DNA from: Ignavibacteriota bacterium
GTDB lineage: Bacteria; Bacteroidota; Ignavibacteria; Ignavibacteriales; Melioribacteraceae
Direction of reading: 5' to 3'
Assembly (NCBI GenBank): GCA_016708125.1
Contig: JADJGF010000001.1
Span: 2,812,001-2,876,000, forward strand
Length of the DNA stretch: 64,000 bases
Positions 55,093-64,000 of this stretch are shown in pieces (the stretch's first letter is position 1; every line of letters starts with the position of its first letter). Under the pieces are notes generated by a model, which worked only from the letters and a program-made list of their open reading frames with translations, was not told the origin of the DNA and did not search any database. Made by a program: the position numbers and the translations under genes.

Positions 55093-58000
55093 ATGAAAAT
55101 TAGTCGTTACTATACTATCGCTAATCAAGATCCATATTCATCGATAGAATTCGTAAAACGCACATCTGAAATTAAAAATCCAAACGGAACCAGCGTATTC
55201 AAAATGGAAGACGTAATGGTTCCAAAAACATGGTCACAAGTTGCTACAGACATAATTACTCAAAAATATTTTAGAAAAGCCGGCGTTCCAAAGTTAATAA
55301 AAAAATTGAAAGAAAAAGGTGTTCCAAAATGGCTTCAGCCATCTGTTGCCGATGATGAACTTTTAAATGAATTGCCGGAAAAAGATAGATTGGGCGGTGA
55401 AACTGATTCTCGACAGGTTTTTAATAGATTAGCTGGAACTTGGACTTATTGGGGCTGGAAAGGAAATTACTTTGATTCCGAAGAAGACGCTCTCGCATTT
55501 TATGATGAATTGTGTTTTATGCTAGCAAATCAAATGGCGGCGCCTAATAGTCCGCAATGGTTTAATACCGGTTTAAATTGGGCTTACGGAATTAATGGTC
55601 CGGCACAAGGTCATTATTATGTTGATTTTAAAACCGGCGAATTAACACAAGCCGAAGATGCATATACACATCCTCAGCCGCACGCATGTTTTATTCAATC
55701 AGTTACGGATGATTTAGTTAATGAAGATGGAATAATGGATCTTTGGGTTAGAGAAGCAAGATTATTTAAATATGGTTCCGGAACCGGAACAAATTTTTCA
55801 AAAATTAGAGGTTCCGATGAACCATTAAGTGGCGGCGGAAAATCTTCGGGATTAATGTCATTCTTAAAAATTGGTGATAGATCAGCCGGAGCAATAAAAT
55901 CCGGTGGAACAACACGCAGAGCTGCAAAAATGGTAACACTTGATATTGATCATCCTGATATTGAAGAATTTATTGATTGGAAACAGCACGAAGAACAAAA
56001 AGTTGCGGCAATCGTTACCGGATCTAAACTTTGCAATTTACATTTAAATAATATCGTTAAAGCTTGCTATGCCGAACATCCGGAAAATGACAGATTTAAT
56101 AGAAAAAGTAATAAAAAATTAAATGCTGCAATCATAAATGCAAGAAGATCACAAATTCCAGATAATTATATAGAAAGAGTAATTCAACTTGCAAAACTTG
56201 GATTTACATCGATAGAATTTCCGGAATATAATACTGATTGGAATTCGGAAGCTTACGCAACTGTTTCGGGACAAAATTCCAATAATTCAGTTAGAGTTAC
56301 AAATGATTTTATGAAAGCCGTAATTGATGATTCTGAGTGGAATTTATGTTGGAGAGTTGAATTAAAAAAATCGGCAAAAGATCAGAGAAAACCGGTTGCT
56401 TGCAAAACTTTGAAAGCTCGCGATCTTTGGGCTCAAATCGGTTATGCAGCTTGGGCTTCCGCTGATCCGGGTCTTCAATTTGATACAACAATAAATGAAT
56501 GGCATACTTGTATTAATGATGGAAGAATTAATGCTTCAAATCCTTGCAGTGAATATATGTTTTTGGATGATACAGCTTGCAATCTTGCATCAATGAATCT
56601 TGTAAAATTTTATGATGAAGAAAAACAATCATTCAATATTAAATCATTCCGTCATGCAACTCGTTTGTTAACTATGGTTTTGGAAATCAGCGTTTTAATG
56701 GCTCAATATCCGAGTAAAGCTGTTGCTCAAAACAGTTTTGATTATAGAACTCTTGGTTTAGGTTATGCAAATTTAGGATCATTATTGATGATTCAAGGAA
56801 TTCCTTATGATAGTAAAGAAGGACAAGCAATAGCCGGCGCAATAACCGCAATTATGCATATGAAATCCTATGCAACCTCATCTGAAATGGCAAAAGAATT
56901 AGGTACTTTCATTAAATATGAAAATAATAAAGAAGAAATGCAGAGAGTAATTCGTAACCATAAAAGAGCTGCATTTAATGTTCCAGAAGAAGAATATGAA
57001 GGTTTATCAATTTATCCTATGGGAATTGATCCAAAATATTGCCCTTCTGATTTATTAAAAGCTGCTCAGCAAGATGCTGTTAACGCTGTTGATCTTGGAA
57101 AAAAATACGGATTTAGAAATGCTCAAGTTACAGTTGTTGCTCCAACCGGAACAATTGGATTGGTAATGGATTGCGATACAACCGGAATTGAACCGGATTA
57201 TGCATTAGTTAAATTTAAAAAATTAGCCGGCGGCGGATATTTTAAAATTATAAATCAATCTATTCCTCCGGCGTTAAAAAATTTAGGATACAACAACGAA
57301 CAAATAAATGAAATTGTAAAATATGCAAAAGGTACCGGTTCATTATCGGGTTGTCCTTACATTAATCCGGAAACTTTAAAAGCAAAAGGTTTCACTGAAG
57401 ATATTTTGAAAAAAATTGAAGGAATGTTACCATCAGTATTTGAATTGAATTTTGCGTTTAACACTCACACAATCGGTGTAGATTTTTGCAGAAATGTTTT
57501 GGGATTAACAGATGATCAAATAAATGATTTTAATTTAAATTTACTTGAACAAATTGGATTCAAGAAACAAGAAATTGCAATTGCTAATGATTATGTATGC
57601 GGAACAATGACAACAGAAGGTGCTCCTTTCCTAAAACATGAACATTACGCAGTTTTTGATACGGCAAGTAAATGCGGAAGAAAAGGGACAAGATTTATTA
57701 AAGCTCATGCGCATATTAATATGATGGCTGCAGCCCAACCATTTATTTCCGGTGCAATTTCCAAAACAATAAATCTTCCTAATGAAGCAAAAATTTCTGA
57801 TATCGAAGATGCTTATATGACATCGTGGAAAATGGGTTTGAAAGCAAATGCACTTTACCGCGACGGTTCAAAATTATCTCAACCGCTAAACTCTATGTCT
57901 GATGAAAGTATTGATGCAATTGAAGAAGAAGAAAATAATAACGAAATAATTAAAATTGCAGAAAGAATAATTCACAGATATATTGCAAAAAGAAGAAGAT

Positions 58001-58671
58001 TGCCGGATAGAAGAACCGGTTATACACAAAAAGCAAAAATTGGCGGACAAACAGTTTACATAAGAACCGGAGAATATGAAAACGGTCAACTTGGAGAAAT
58101 TTTCTTAGATATGCATAGAGAAGGTGCAGCTGTTAGAAGTTTGTTAAACAATTTTGCAATTGCAATTTCTTTAGGATTGCAGCATGGTGTTCCTTTGGAA
58201 GAATTTGTAGATGCATTTGTGTTTACAAAATTTGAACCAAGCGGAATGGTAACCGGAAATAGAAGAATAAAAATGGCAACATCTATAATTGATTACATTT
58301 TTAGAGAATTGGCTGTAACATATTTAAGCAGAAATGATCTTTCGCATGTTGAAGAAGATGAGTTGAACAGAGGCAAAACTTACGGTTCATTAGTGGAACC
58401 GGAATATGAAAGTGAAGAAGTAATTAGCGAAAGAATGATTCATTTGGATAATACAAATGATAGAAGTACAACACTAAGTGCAACTTCAAGCAGTGGAAAT
58501 GGAAACGGTGTTCATAAACAACAAGTTGCGCATATAACCAAAAAAGTTCAGGAGGCACGAATTTTAGGTTATACGGGCGATATTTGTCCCGAATGCCAAA
58601 GCATGACTATGGTTAGAAATGGAACGTGTTTGAAATGCGAAACATGCGGATCTACAACCGGCTGCAGCTAA
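55093..58671 (+). CDS. nrdJ: Vitamin B12-dependent class II ribonucleotide reductase
   Basis: NrdJ makes deoxynucleotides with adenosylcobalamin and works with or without oxygen. The 1192-residue protein has [11 protein letters not shown] near residue 154, the conserved NPCSEYMF active-site region, and a C-terminal redox/zinc cysteine cluster ending [11 protein letters not shown]. Size and layout fit the long NrdJ form. The 265-bp upstream region shows an imperfect inverted repeat CCGATG (54990) / CATCGG (55020) but no cobalamin riboswitch or NrdR box that I could find. Confidence 0.94.
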   Translation: MKISRYYTIANQDPYSSIEFVKRTSEIKNPNGTSVFKMEDVMVPKTWSQVATDIITQKYFRKAGVPKLIKKLKEKGVPKWLQPSVADDELLNELPEKDRLGGETDSRQVFNRLAGTWTYWGWKGNYFDSEEDALAFYDELCFMLANQMAAPNSPQWFNTGLNWAYGINGPAQGHYYVDFKTGELTQAEDAYTHPQPHACFIQSVTDDLVNEDGIMDLWVREARLFKYGSGTGTNFSKIRGSDEPLSGGGKSSGLMSFLKIGDRSAGAIKSGGTTRRAAKMVTLDIDHPDIEEFIDWKQHEEQKVAAIVTGSKLCNLHLNNIVKACYAEHPENDRFNRKSNKKLNAAIINARRSQIPDNYIERVIQLAKLGFTSIEFPEYNTDWNSEAYATVSGQNSNNSVRVTNDFMKAVIDDSEWNLCWRVELKKSAKDQRKPVACKTLKARDLWAQIGYAAWASADPGLQFDTTINEWHTCINDGRINASNPCSEYMFLDDTACNLASMNLVKFYDEEKQSFNIKSFRHATRLLTMVLEISVLMAQYPSKAVAQNSFDYRTLGLGYANLGSLLMIQGIPYDSKEGQAIAGAITAIMHMKSYATSSEMAKELGTFIKYENNKEEMQRVIRNHKRAAFNVPEEEYEGLSIYPMGIDPKYCPSDLLKAAQQDAVNAVDLGKKYGFRNAQVTVVAPTGTIGLVMDCDTTGIEPDYALVKFKKLAGGGYFKIINQSIPPALKNLGYNNEQINEIVKYAKGTGSLSGCPYINPETLKAKGFTEDILKKIEGMLPSVFELNFAFNTHTIGVDFCRNVLGLTDDQINDFNLNLLEQIGFKKQEIAIANDYVCGTMTTEGAPFLKHEHYAVFDTASKCGRKGTRFIKAHAHINMMAAAQPFISGAISKTINLPNEAKISDIEDAYMTSWKMGLKANALYRDGSKLSQPLNSMSDESIDAIEEEENNNEIIKIAERIIHRYIAKRRRLPDRRTGYTQKAKIGGQTVYIRTGEYENGQLGEIFLDMHREGAAVRSLLNNFAIAISLGLQHGVPLEEFVDAFVFTKFEPSGMVTGNRRIKMATSIIDYIFRELAVTYLSRNDLSHVEEDELNRGKTYGSLVEPEYESEEVISERMIHLDNTNDRSTTLSATSSSGNGNGVHKQQVAHITKKVQEARILGYTGDICPECQSMTMVRNGTCLKCETCGSTTGCS

Positions 58672-58690
58672 TTGGAAAATATCCAAATTA

Positions 58691-58717
58691 AAAAGGGGCG
58701 GAAACGCTCCTTTTTTT
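58691..58717 (+). terminator. Rho-independent terminator after nrdJ
   Basis: The stem AAAAGGGGCG (58691-58700) / CGCTCCTTTT (58705-58714) has a GAAA tetraloop, one G-T pair, and a T run after it. It lies 20 bp after the nrdJ stop. Confidence 0.85.
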
Positions 58718-58761
58718 ATATATTAAAAATTATCAAATTGTTGAAATGATTTTATCTTCAA

Positions 58762-59457
58762 ATGAATAGCATCGAACAAAATATTAAATTCGTAAATCAA
58801 AAAATTCAAAATAAATGTAGTCAAGTTGGAAGAAATTATTCTGAGATTACACTTGTTGCAGTTTCAAAATTACATTCAGTTGAAGAAATTGAAATTGTAA
58901 ATTCAACAGGCATTTTAAATTTTGGTGAAAATAAAGCCCAAGAACTTGAAGAAAAAAATAAAATAATCAACAAAAAAATAAATTGGCATTTTATTGGTCA
59001 TCTACAAACAAATAAAGTAAAAAATGTTGTTCCAATTGCAGAATTTATTCATTCTGTTGATTCAATAAAATTAGCAGATGAAATTAATAAACGTGCAGAA
59101 AATATTAATAAAATTCAAAAAATTTTATTAGAAGTTAAAACTTCGGATGAAGCAACAAAATACGGAATTGAAAATTTTTATGATCTTCAAAAAATTGCCG
59201 AATATAGTAAAAGACTTTCAAATGTATATTTAGTTGGACTAATGACCATTGCTCCTTATACAAATGATGAAGAAATTATTCGAAATTCATTTAGGAAGTT
59301 GTCTGAATTTAAAAATAAATTGAATCAAAACGGTTTCGAACTTCCTCATTTATCAATGGGAATGACAAATGATTTTGAAATTGCAATTGAAGAAGGCGCA
59401 ACAATTTTAAGAATTGGAACAGCAATTTTTGGAGAGCGAAATTATTCTATCAAATAA
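58762..59457 (+). CDS. YggS family PLP-binding homeostasis protein
   Basis: YggS/PLPBP proteins bind pyridoxal phosphate and keep its pool balanced without known catalysis. The 231-residue protein has the PLP-binding Lys in TLVAVSKLHS, and the family segments FGENKAQEL, WHFIGHLQTNKVK, and LSMGMTNDFEIAIEEGATILRIGTAIFG. It begins the plus-strand group towards ileS after the nrdJ terminator. Confidence 0.94.
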   Translation: MNSIEQNIKFVNQKIQNKCSQVGRNYSEITLVAVSKLHSVEEIEIVNSTGILNFGENKAQELEEKNKIINKKINWHFIGHLQTNKVKNVVPIAEFIHSVDSIKLADEINKRAENINKIQKILLEVKTSDEATKYGIENFYDLQKIAEYSKRLSNVYLVGLMTIAPYTNDEEIIRNSFRKLSEFKNKLNQNGFELPHLSMGMTNDFEIAIEEGATILRIGTAIFGERNYSIK

Positions 59458-59501
59458 TGAATAGAATTAATTAAGTTTACAATTCTAAATTTTGGAAAAT
59501 T

Positions 59502-60323
59502 ATGAGTAACCTTTTACAAAAAATTGACGAAACTTTAACCGAACTAAGAAAGTACAGTTCAAAAGAATATCCAATTGGAATAATTTTAGGAACCGGACTT
59601 GGCGGATTAGTCAGCGAAATAAAAATTGAACACATTATTGATTATGATAAAATTCCGCATTTTCCGCTTTCAACAGTTGAATCACATTCCGGTAAATTAA
59701 TTCTTGGTTCAATAAATGGAAAAAATGTTGTAGCAATGCAAGGAAGATTTCATTATTACGAAGGATACAGTATGCAGCAAATTACTTATCCGGTAAGAGT
59801 AATGAAATTTCTTGGAGTAAAAACTTTATTGGTTTCAAATGCTTGCGGCGGAATGAATCCGATTTACAAAAAAGGAGATATAATGATTATGAATGATCAT
59901 ATAAATCTTCTTGGGGATAATCCTTTAATCGGAATAAATGAAGATTCATTGGGCCCAAGATTTCCGGATATGAGCGAACCTTATGATAAAAATTTAATTG
60001 AATTAGCTGAAAAAGTTGCATTGGAAAATGGAATAAAAGTTCAAAAAGGTGTTTATGTTGCAGTTGCTGGTCCAAATTTGGAAACGAAAGCCGAATATAG
60101 ATTTTTGCGCGCGACCGGAGCAGATGTTGTGGGAATGTCAACAATACCGGAAAATATTGTTGCAAATCATATGGGAATAAAAGTTTTAGGAATTAGTATA
60201 ATTACGGATGAATGTTTTCCGGATTCGTTAAAACCGGTTGATGTTAATGAAATTATTGAAACGGCAATGAATGCAGAACCAAAAATGACAGAAATACTAA
60301 AAGAAGTTATTAAACAATTATGA
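59502..60323 (+). CDS. Purine nucleoside phosphorylase (trimeric, inosine/guanosine type)
   Basis: This enzyme cleaves inosine or guanosine with phosphate in purine salvage. The 273-residue protein has the family segments GIILGTGLGGL, ESHSGKL, FHYYEGYS, VSNACGGMNP, and the C-terminal GPNLETKAEYRFLRATGADVVGMSTIPE and TDEC. It matches PNP class I (PunA/DeoD-like trimeric form). Its stop overlaps the next start by ATGA. Confidence 0.94.
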   Translation: MSNLLQKIDETLTELRKYSSKEYPIGIILGTGLGGLVSEIKIEHIIDYDKIPHFPLSTVESHSGKLILGSINGKNVVAMQGRFHYYEGYSMQQITYPVRVMKFLGVKTLLVSNACGGMNPIYKKGDIMIMNDHINLLGDNPLIGINEDSLGPRFPDMSEPYDKNLIELAEKVALENGIKVQKGVYVAVAGPNLETKAEYRFLRATGADVVGMSTIPENIVANHMGIKVLGISIITDECFPDSLKPVDVNEIIETAMNAEPKMTEILKEVIKQL

Positions 60324-60853
60324 GTTTAAAAAAGTTAAAATATTATTTATCACCGCTATTAATTGCGTTTTTAATATTTTTATCAAATTTTTTAAATACG
60401 CAACTTTTTGGTTCTGAGATTATTAACTTTGTTGTCTGGTTTATTTTATCGTTGTTCATTTTTGGAATTGGCTGGTTTACGAATAATACTTTGGGTTGGG
60501 TTCACGGTGGTAAAATTGTTTTTGCCGTTATTGTTGCAATGGCAATTTTGAGCTCTTTGCTAATTTCTTTTTTTAATGATTATTTTCTTACGGAAAATTT
60601 GCTATTTGAAAATGTAATTCTTTATTCATTAAGAATAATAATGCTTGGAGTAATGGCATTTTTTGGAATGTCGATTTCTGAAATATTTACAAAACAAAAA
60701 GAAATTGAAAATCTTAAAAAGCTTGATAATGAAAATGAAATTTTGGAAGTTAAAAGAAAATCAGAAAATATTATTAACGAAGCAAATTTAAAAGCAGAAA
60801 AAATAATTTTCGAAGCAAATAAAAAAGCATCGGAATTATTTTCAAAAAAATAA
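60320..60853 (+). CDS. Membrane protein with four helices and a C-terminal coiled coil
   Basis: I do not recognise this 177-residue protein. It has four membrane helices (about residues 9-27, 34-54, 66-88 and 98-119) followed by a cytoplasmic Lys/Glu-rich coiled coil (about 125-177) of the kind that mediates self-assembly. It overlaps the preceding phosphorylase gene by 4 bp and lies 29 bp before ileS, so it is part of that transcript. Confidence 0.6.
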   Translation: MSLKKLKYYLSPLLIAFLIFLSNFLNTQLFGSEIINFVVWFILSLFIFGIGWFTNNTLGWVHGGKIVFAVIVAMAILSSLLISFFNDYFLTENLLFENVILYSLRIIMLGVMAFFGMSISEIFTKQKEIENLKKLDNENEILEVKRKSENIINEANLKAEKIIFEANKKASELFSKK

Positions 60854-60882
60854 ATTATTAGGAATTTTAAGTTATTCAAGTT

Positions 60883-63800
60883 ATGGAAAAGTACAAACAA
60901 TATTTAAATAGTGTTAATTATTCAAAAATTGAAGAAGAGATTTTAGATTTTTGGCAGAAAGAAAATATATTTCAAAAAAGTATTGAACTTAGAGAAGGCA
61001 GCAAACCCTTTACATTTTTTGAAGGACCACCAACTGCAAACGGTAAACCCGGACTTCATCATGTAATGGCAAGAACTTTAAAAGATTTAGTTTGCCGTTA
61101 CAAAACTTTACAAGGTTTTAAAGTTAATAGAAAAGCCGGCTGGGATACACATGGACTTCCCGTAGAAATTGAAGTTGAAAAACAATTAGGAATAAAAAGT
61201 AAAAGTGAAATTCCGGAATTCGGAGTTGCAAAATATAATGCAGCATGCAAGGAATCGGTTTTTACTTATAAAGATCTTTGGGAAAAAATGACAAACCGCA
61301 TGGGATATTGGCTAAGCTTGGAAGATGCTTATATCACTTGCACAAATGAATATATTGAATCAGTTTGGTGGGCGTTAAAAACTTTATTCGATAAAGGATT
61401 GATTTTTAAAGATTATAAAATTGTTCCGCAATGCCCACGATCCGAAACGGTTTTATCTTCCCACGAACTTGCTTTAGGCTATCGCGATACGAAAGATCCG
61501 TCGGTTTATGTTTTAATGAAACTTGAAAATTCTGAATTGACGAAAGACGGCGATACATATTTTCTTGTTTGGACAACTACTCCTTGGACACTAATCTCTA
61601 ATGTTGCATTGGCTGTTGGAACAAATATTGATTATGTGAAAATTAAAACAGAAAGCGTTTACTTAATTTTAGCAAAAGAAAGATTATCCGTAATTCGTGA
61701 AGAATATGAAATTATTGAAGAATTAAAAGGTTCGCAACTTGCGGGAATAAGTTACCAACAATTATTTCAATATTTAACAGTTGATAAAAAAGCATTTTAC
61801 GTTACAGAAGCTAATTTTGTAAGCACGGAAGACGGTTCCGGAATTGTTCATATTGCGCCGGCTTTTGGTGCAGATGACTATGAATTATCTAAAACTTATA
61901 ATTTGCCATTTCTTCAGCCGGTAACACGCGGCGGATTATTTACGGAAGAAATTACAGATTATGCTGGAAAATTTGTTAAAGATGCAGATCAAGAAATTAT
62001 TCAAGCATTAAAAGCAAAAGGTCAACTTTATAAAAAGGAAACAATAACTCACTCATATCCGTTTAGTTGGAGGTTTGATAACGTTCCGGTAATTTATTAC
62101 GCACGCGAATCTTGGTTCATTAAAACCACAGCAATTTCCGATAAAATGGTTGAGCTAAATAAAGAAATTAATTGGTATCCTCCGGAAGTTGGTTCGGGTA
62201 GATTTGGAAATTGGCTTGAGGAAAATAAAGATTGGGCTTTATCTCGTGATAGATTTTGGGCAACGCCTTTACCAATTTGGGTTACGGAAGACGGTGATAT
62301 GTTTGCTGTTGGAAGTATCGATGAATTAAAAGAAGGATTTGTTGAAAGAAACGGTAATAAAATTAAAGTTGCAGATTTACCAAATGAAGAAATTGATCTT
62401 CACAAACCTTTTGTTGATGAAATTAAATTTGAGAAAAATGATAAAATTTATTTTAGAACTCCGGAACTAATTGATGTTTGGTTTGATTCGGGTGCGATGC
62501 CTTTTGCTCAACATCATTATCCGTTTGAAAATAAAGAATTATTTGAAAATAATTATCCCGCAGATTTTATTTGCGAGGGAATTGATCAAACTCGCGGATG
62601 GTTTTATACTTTACATGCAATTTCAACAATGTTATTTGAAAAAGTTGCTTTTAAAAATCTTATTGTAAATGAATTAATTTTAGATAAAAACGGAATGAAA
62701 ATGTCAAAGTCAAAAGGGAACGCTGTTGATCCTTTTGAACTTTTTGATAAATACGGAGCCGATGCAACAAGGTGGTATTTGGTTACGGGAAGTCCGCCAT
62801 GGAGAACTACTCTCTTTGATGAAGACGGAATTTTAGAAGTTCAGCGTAAATTTTTTGGAACATTAATTAATACTTATTCATTTTTTGCACTTTATGCAAA
62901 TATTGATAATTTTGATTTTAGTCAAGAATTTATTCCTTATGGAGAAAGATCAGAAATTGATAGATGGATAATTGCAAAACTATCTTCTGTTGTTGAAGAA
63001 TATCAAGAACTTATGGATAATTACGATGTAACAAAAGCCGCAAGATTAGTAAGTGATTTTACTATCGATGAATTATCTAATTGGTATGTAAGAAGAAGCA
63101 GACGAAGATTCTGGAAATCAGAAATAAATAAATCTAAAATTTCTGCATATCAAACTTTATATGAATGTTTGATTACTGTTGCAAAATTAACTTCTCCGTT
63201 TGCACCATTTATTGCTGAAGAGATTTACCAAAATTTGAATAAAGTTTCTAAACTTGAAAATAGAAAATCAATTCACTTAGTTGATTTCCCAATTCCAACT
63301 TACCGAAATAAAGAGTTGGAAGAAAAAATGGAAATTGCTCAAAAAGTAGTTTATCTTACAAGAGCAATGAGAGCAAAAAATAATTTAAAAGTTAGACAGC
63401 CGCTTCGCAAAATTATGATTGCCGTTGAACCAAAAAGCAGAGATGCTGTTAGAAGTATGAGCGATGTAATTTTAGAAGAAGTTAACATTAAAGAATTAGA
63501 AGTTTTGGAAGATGATTCCGCAATTGTAAGTAAATCGGCAAAAGCTAATTTTAAATCATTAGGTCCTAAGTATGGGAAAATGATGAAAAATTTAGCAAAT
63601 AGAATAAAAGATTTTAATAAAGATGAAATTAAAAAGTTAGAAACAGAGAAATCTTTTTCATTTACTTTGGATGGTAATGATATTACATTAACATTAGAAG
63701 ATGTAGAAATTATCAGTACGGAAATTGAAGGCTGGGTTGTTGAATCGGAGAATGGCGTTACGGTTGCAATTGATAGCGAATTGAATGATGAATTAATTGG

Positions 63801-64000
63801 TGAAGGATACGCAAGGGAATTTGTAAACAGAATTCAAAATTTAAGAAAAAATTCCGGGTTAGAAGTTACAGATAGAATTAATATTTTTTATATGGCAGAT
63901 TTAGAATTACAAAAATATATTCAGAGTTTTGAAAGTTATATTAAAAATGAAGTTCTTGCAGATAAGTTGGAAAATAAGAATGATGGGGGAAATGGTTATA
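60883..64000 (+). CDS. ileS: Isoleucyl-tRNA synthetase, type 2-like, 3'-truncated by window edge
   Basis: IleS charges tRNA-Ile. It is open without a stop for 1039 codons to the window end, close to full length. Class I motifs: the HxGH position reads GLHH at residues 57-60 (in GKPGLHHV), and the KMSKS loop is KMSKSKGN near residue 606. The overall sequence (FFEGPPTANGKPG, GWDTHGLPVEIEVEKQLG) is of the IleRS2 type, the group that includes eukaryote-like, mupirocin-tolerant enzymes. The start is ATG 60883, 29 bp after the preceding gene. The GXHH motif is unusual and is discussed in the findings. Confidence 0.93.
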   Translation, partial: MEKYKQYLNSVNYSKIEEEILDFWQKENIFQKSIELREGSKPFTFFEGPPTANGKPGLHHVMARTLKDLVCRYKTLQGFKVNRKAGWDTHGLPVEIEVEKQLGIKSKSEIPEFGVAKYNAACKESVFTYKDLWEKMTNRMGYWLSLEDAYITCTNEYIESVWWALKTLFDKGLIFKDYKIVPQCPRSETVLSSHELALGYRDTKDPSVYVLMKLENSELTKDGDTYFLVWTTTPWTLISNVALAVGTNIDYVKIKTESVYLILAKERLSVIREEYEIIEELKGSQLAGISYQQLFQYLTVDKKAFYVTEANFVSTEDGSGIVHIAPAFGADDYELSKTYNLPFLQPVTRGGLFTEEITDYAGKFVKDADQEIIQALKAKGQLYKKETITHSYPFSWRFDNVPVIYYARESWFIKTTAISDKMVELNKEINWYPPEVGSGRFGNWLEENKDWALSRDRFWATPLPIWVTEDGDMFAVGSIDELKEGFVERNGNKIKVADLPNEEIDLHKPFVDEIKFEKNDKIYFRTPELIDVWFDSGAMPFAQHHYPFENKELFENNYPADFICEGIDQTRGWFYTLHAISTMLFEKVAFKNLIVNELILDKNGMKMSKSKGNAVDPFELFDKYGADATRWYLVTGSPPWRTTLFDEDGILEVQRKFFGTLINTYSFFALYANIDNFDFSQEFIPYGERSEIDRWIIAKLSSVVEEYQELMDNYDVTKAARLVSDFTIDELSNWYVRRSRRRFWKSEINKSKISAYQTLYECLITVAKLTSPFAPFIAEEIYQNLNKVSKLENRKSIHLVDFPIPTYRNKELEEKMEIAQKVVYLTRAMRAKNNLKVRQPLRKIMIAVEPKSRDAVRSMSDVILEEVNIKELEVLEDDSAIVSKSAKANFKSLGPKYGKMMKNLANRIKDFNKDEIKKLETEKSFSFTLDGNDITLTLEDVEIISTEIEGWVVESENGVTVAIDSELNDELIGEGYAREFVNRIQNLRKNSGLEVTDRINIFYMADLELQKYIQSFESYIKNEVLADKLENKNDGGNGY

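Overview
The window is an AT-rich chromosomal segment (A/T-ending codons throughout) with ordinary housekeeping gene content and no mobile element, phage, CRISPR array, tRNA or rRNA that I could recognise. Several traits point to the Ignavibacteria/Melioribacter side of the Bacteroidota-Chlorobiota group: a type IX secretion C-terminal sorting domain with an NYPNPFNP core, Bacteroidota-type -7 promoter elements (TAnnTTTG), a TonB receptor with an N-terminal carboxypeptidase-regulatory-like domain, a B12-dependent ribonucleotide reductase, and frequent TTG starts. The lineage is an inference from these traits, not a phylogeny.

Layout. 1-1591: 3' part of galU, then a kduD-like dehydrogenase. 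1885-4581: a secreted cache-type sensor protein and a chemotaxis receptor. 4682-10469: dapF, a small ABM-like protein, a PHP hydrolase, a TPR membrane protein, efp, accB, accC and gcvH, ending in a terminator. 10533-12759: guaA (broken by one missing base) and radC. 12863-14914: a coiled-coil lipoprotein, a LysM protein, a very long hairpin, and phoH. 14978-19435: mazG (minus), a RidA protein, an envelope protein, a LytR_C protein, rsfS and argS. 19432-23423 (minus): comF, a frameshifted bacteriohemerythrin, a large VWA membrane protein and surE. 23536-29547: an exported protein, an orphan DNA methyltransferase, xseA-xseB, dxs and a Gfo/Idh/MocA oxidoreductase.

29554-43013 is the most coherent and most interesting stretch, a phosphate-starvation island. 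It holds phoB and phoR; a TonB-dependent receptor plus a type IX-sorted beta-helix-like surface protein behind an array of six TTAACA repeats spaced exactly 11 bp; an M28 peptidase translationally coupled to a PstS-like lipoprotein; and pstS-pstC-pstA-pstB-phoU behind a second array of three TTAACA repeats. Both arrays sit in the same 11-bp phase relative to a TAnnTTTG element. The simplest reading is that PhoR/PhoB switches on both the inner-membrane Pst transporter and a previously uncharacterised outer-membrane/surface module. The surface protein has strikingly different codon use from its neighbours, except in its sorting domain.

43112-54827: rplU-rpmA (plus); mdh, an RsbW-like ATPase, a large outer-membrane-like protein and a beta-CASP nuclease (minus); pta (plus); a metallopeptidase-like lipoprotein, a haem-binding protein, a TerB-like protein and malQ (minus). 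55093-64000: nrdJ, a YggS-family protein, a purine nucleoside phosphorylase, a membrane protein, and ileS running off the right edge. The ileS product carries GLHH in place of the class I HxGH signature, the GXHH form linked to mupirocin hyper-resistance in IleRS2 enzymes.

Two genes (guaA and the hemerythrin) are each broken by one missing A in an A run while keeping all catalytic or ligand residues across the two frames. This looks more like sequence error or very recent mutation than gene decay.
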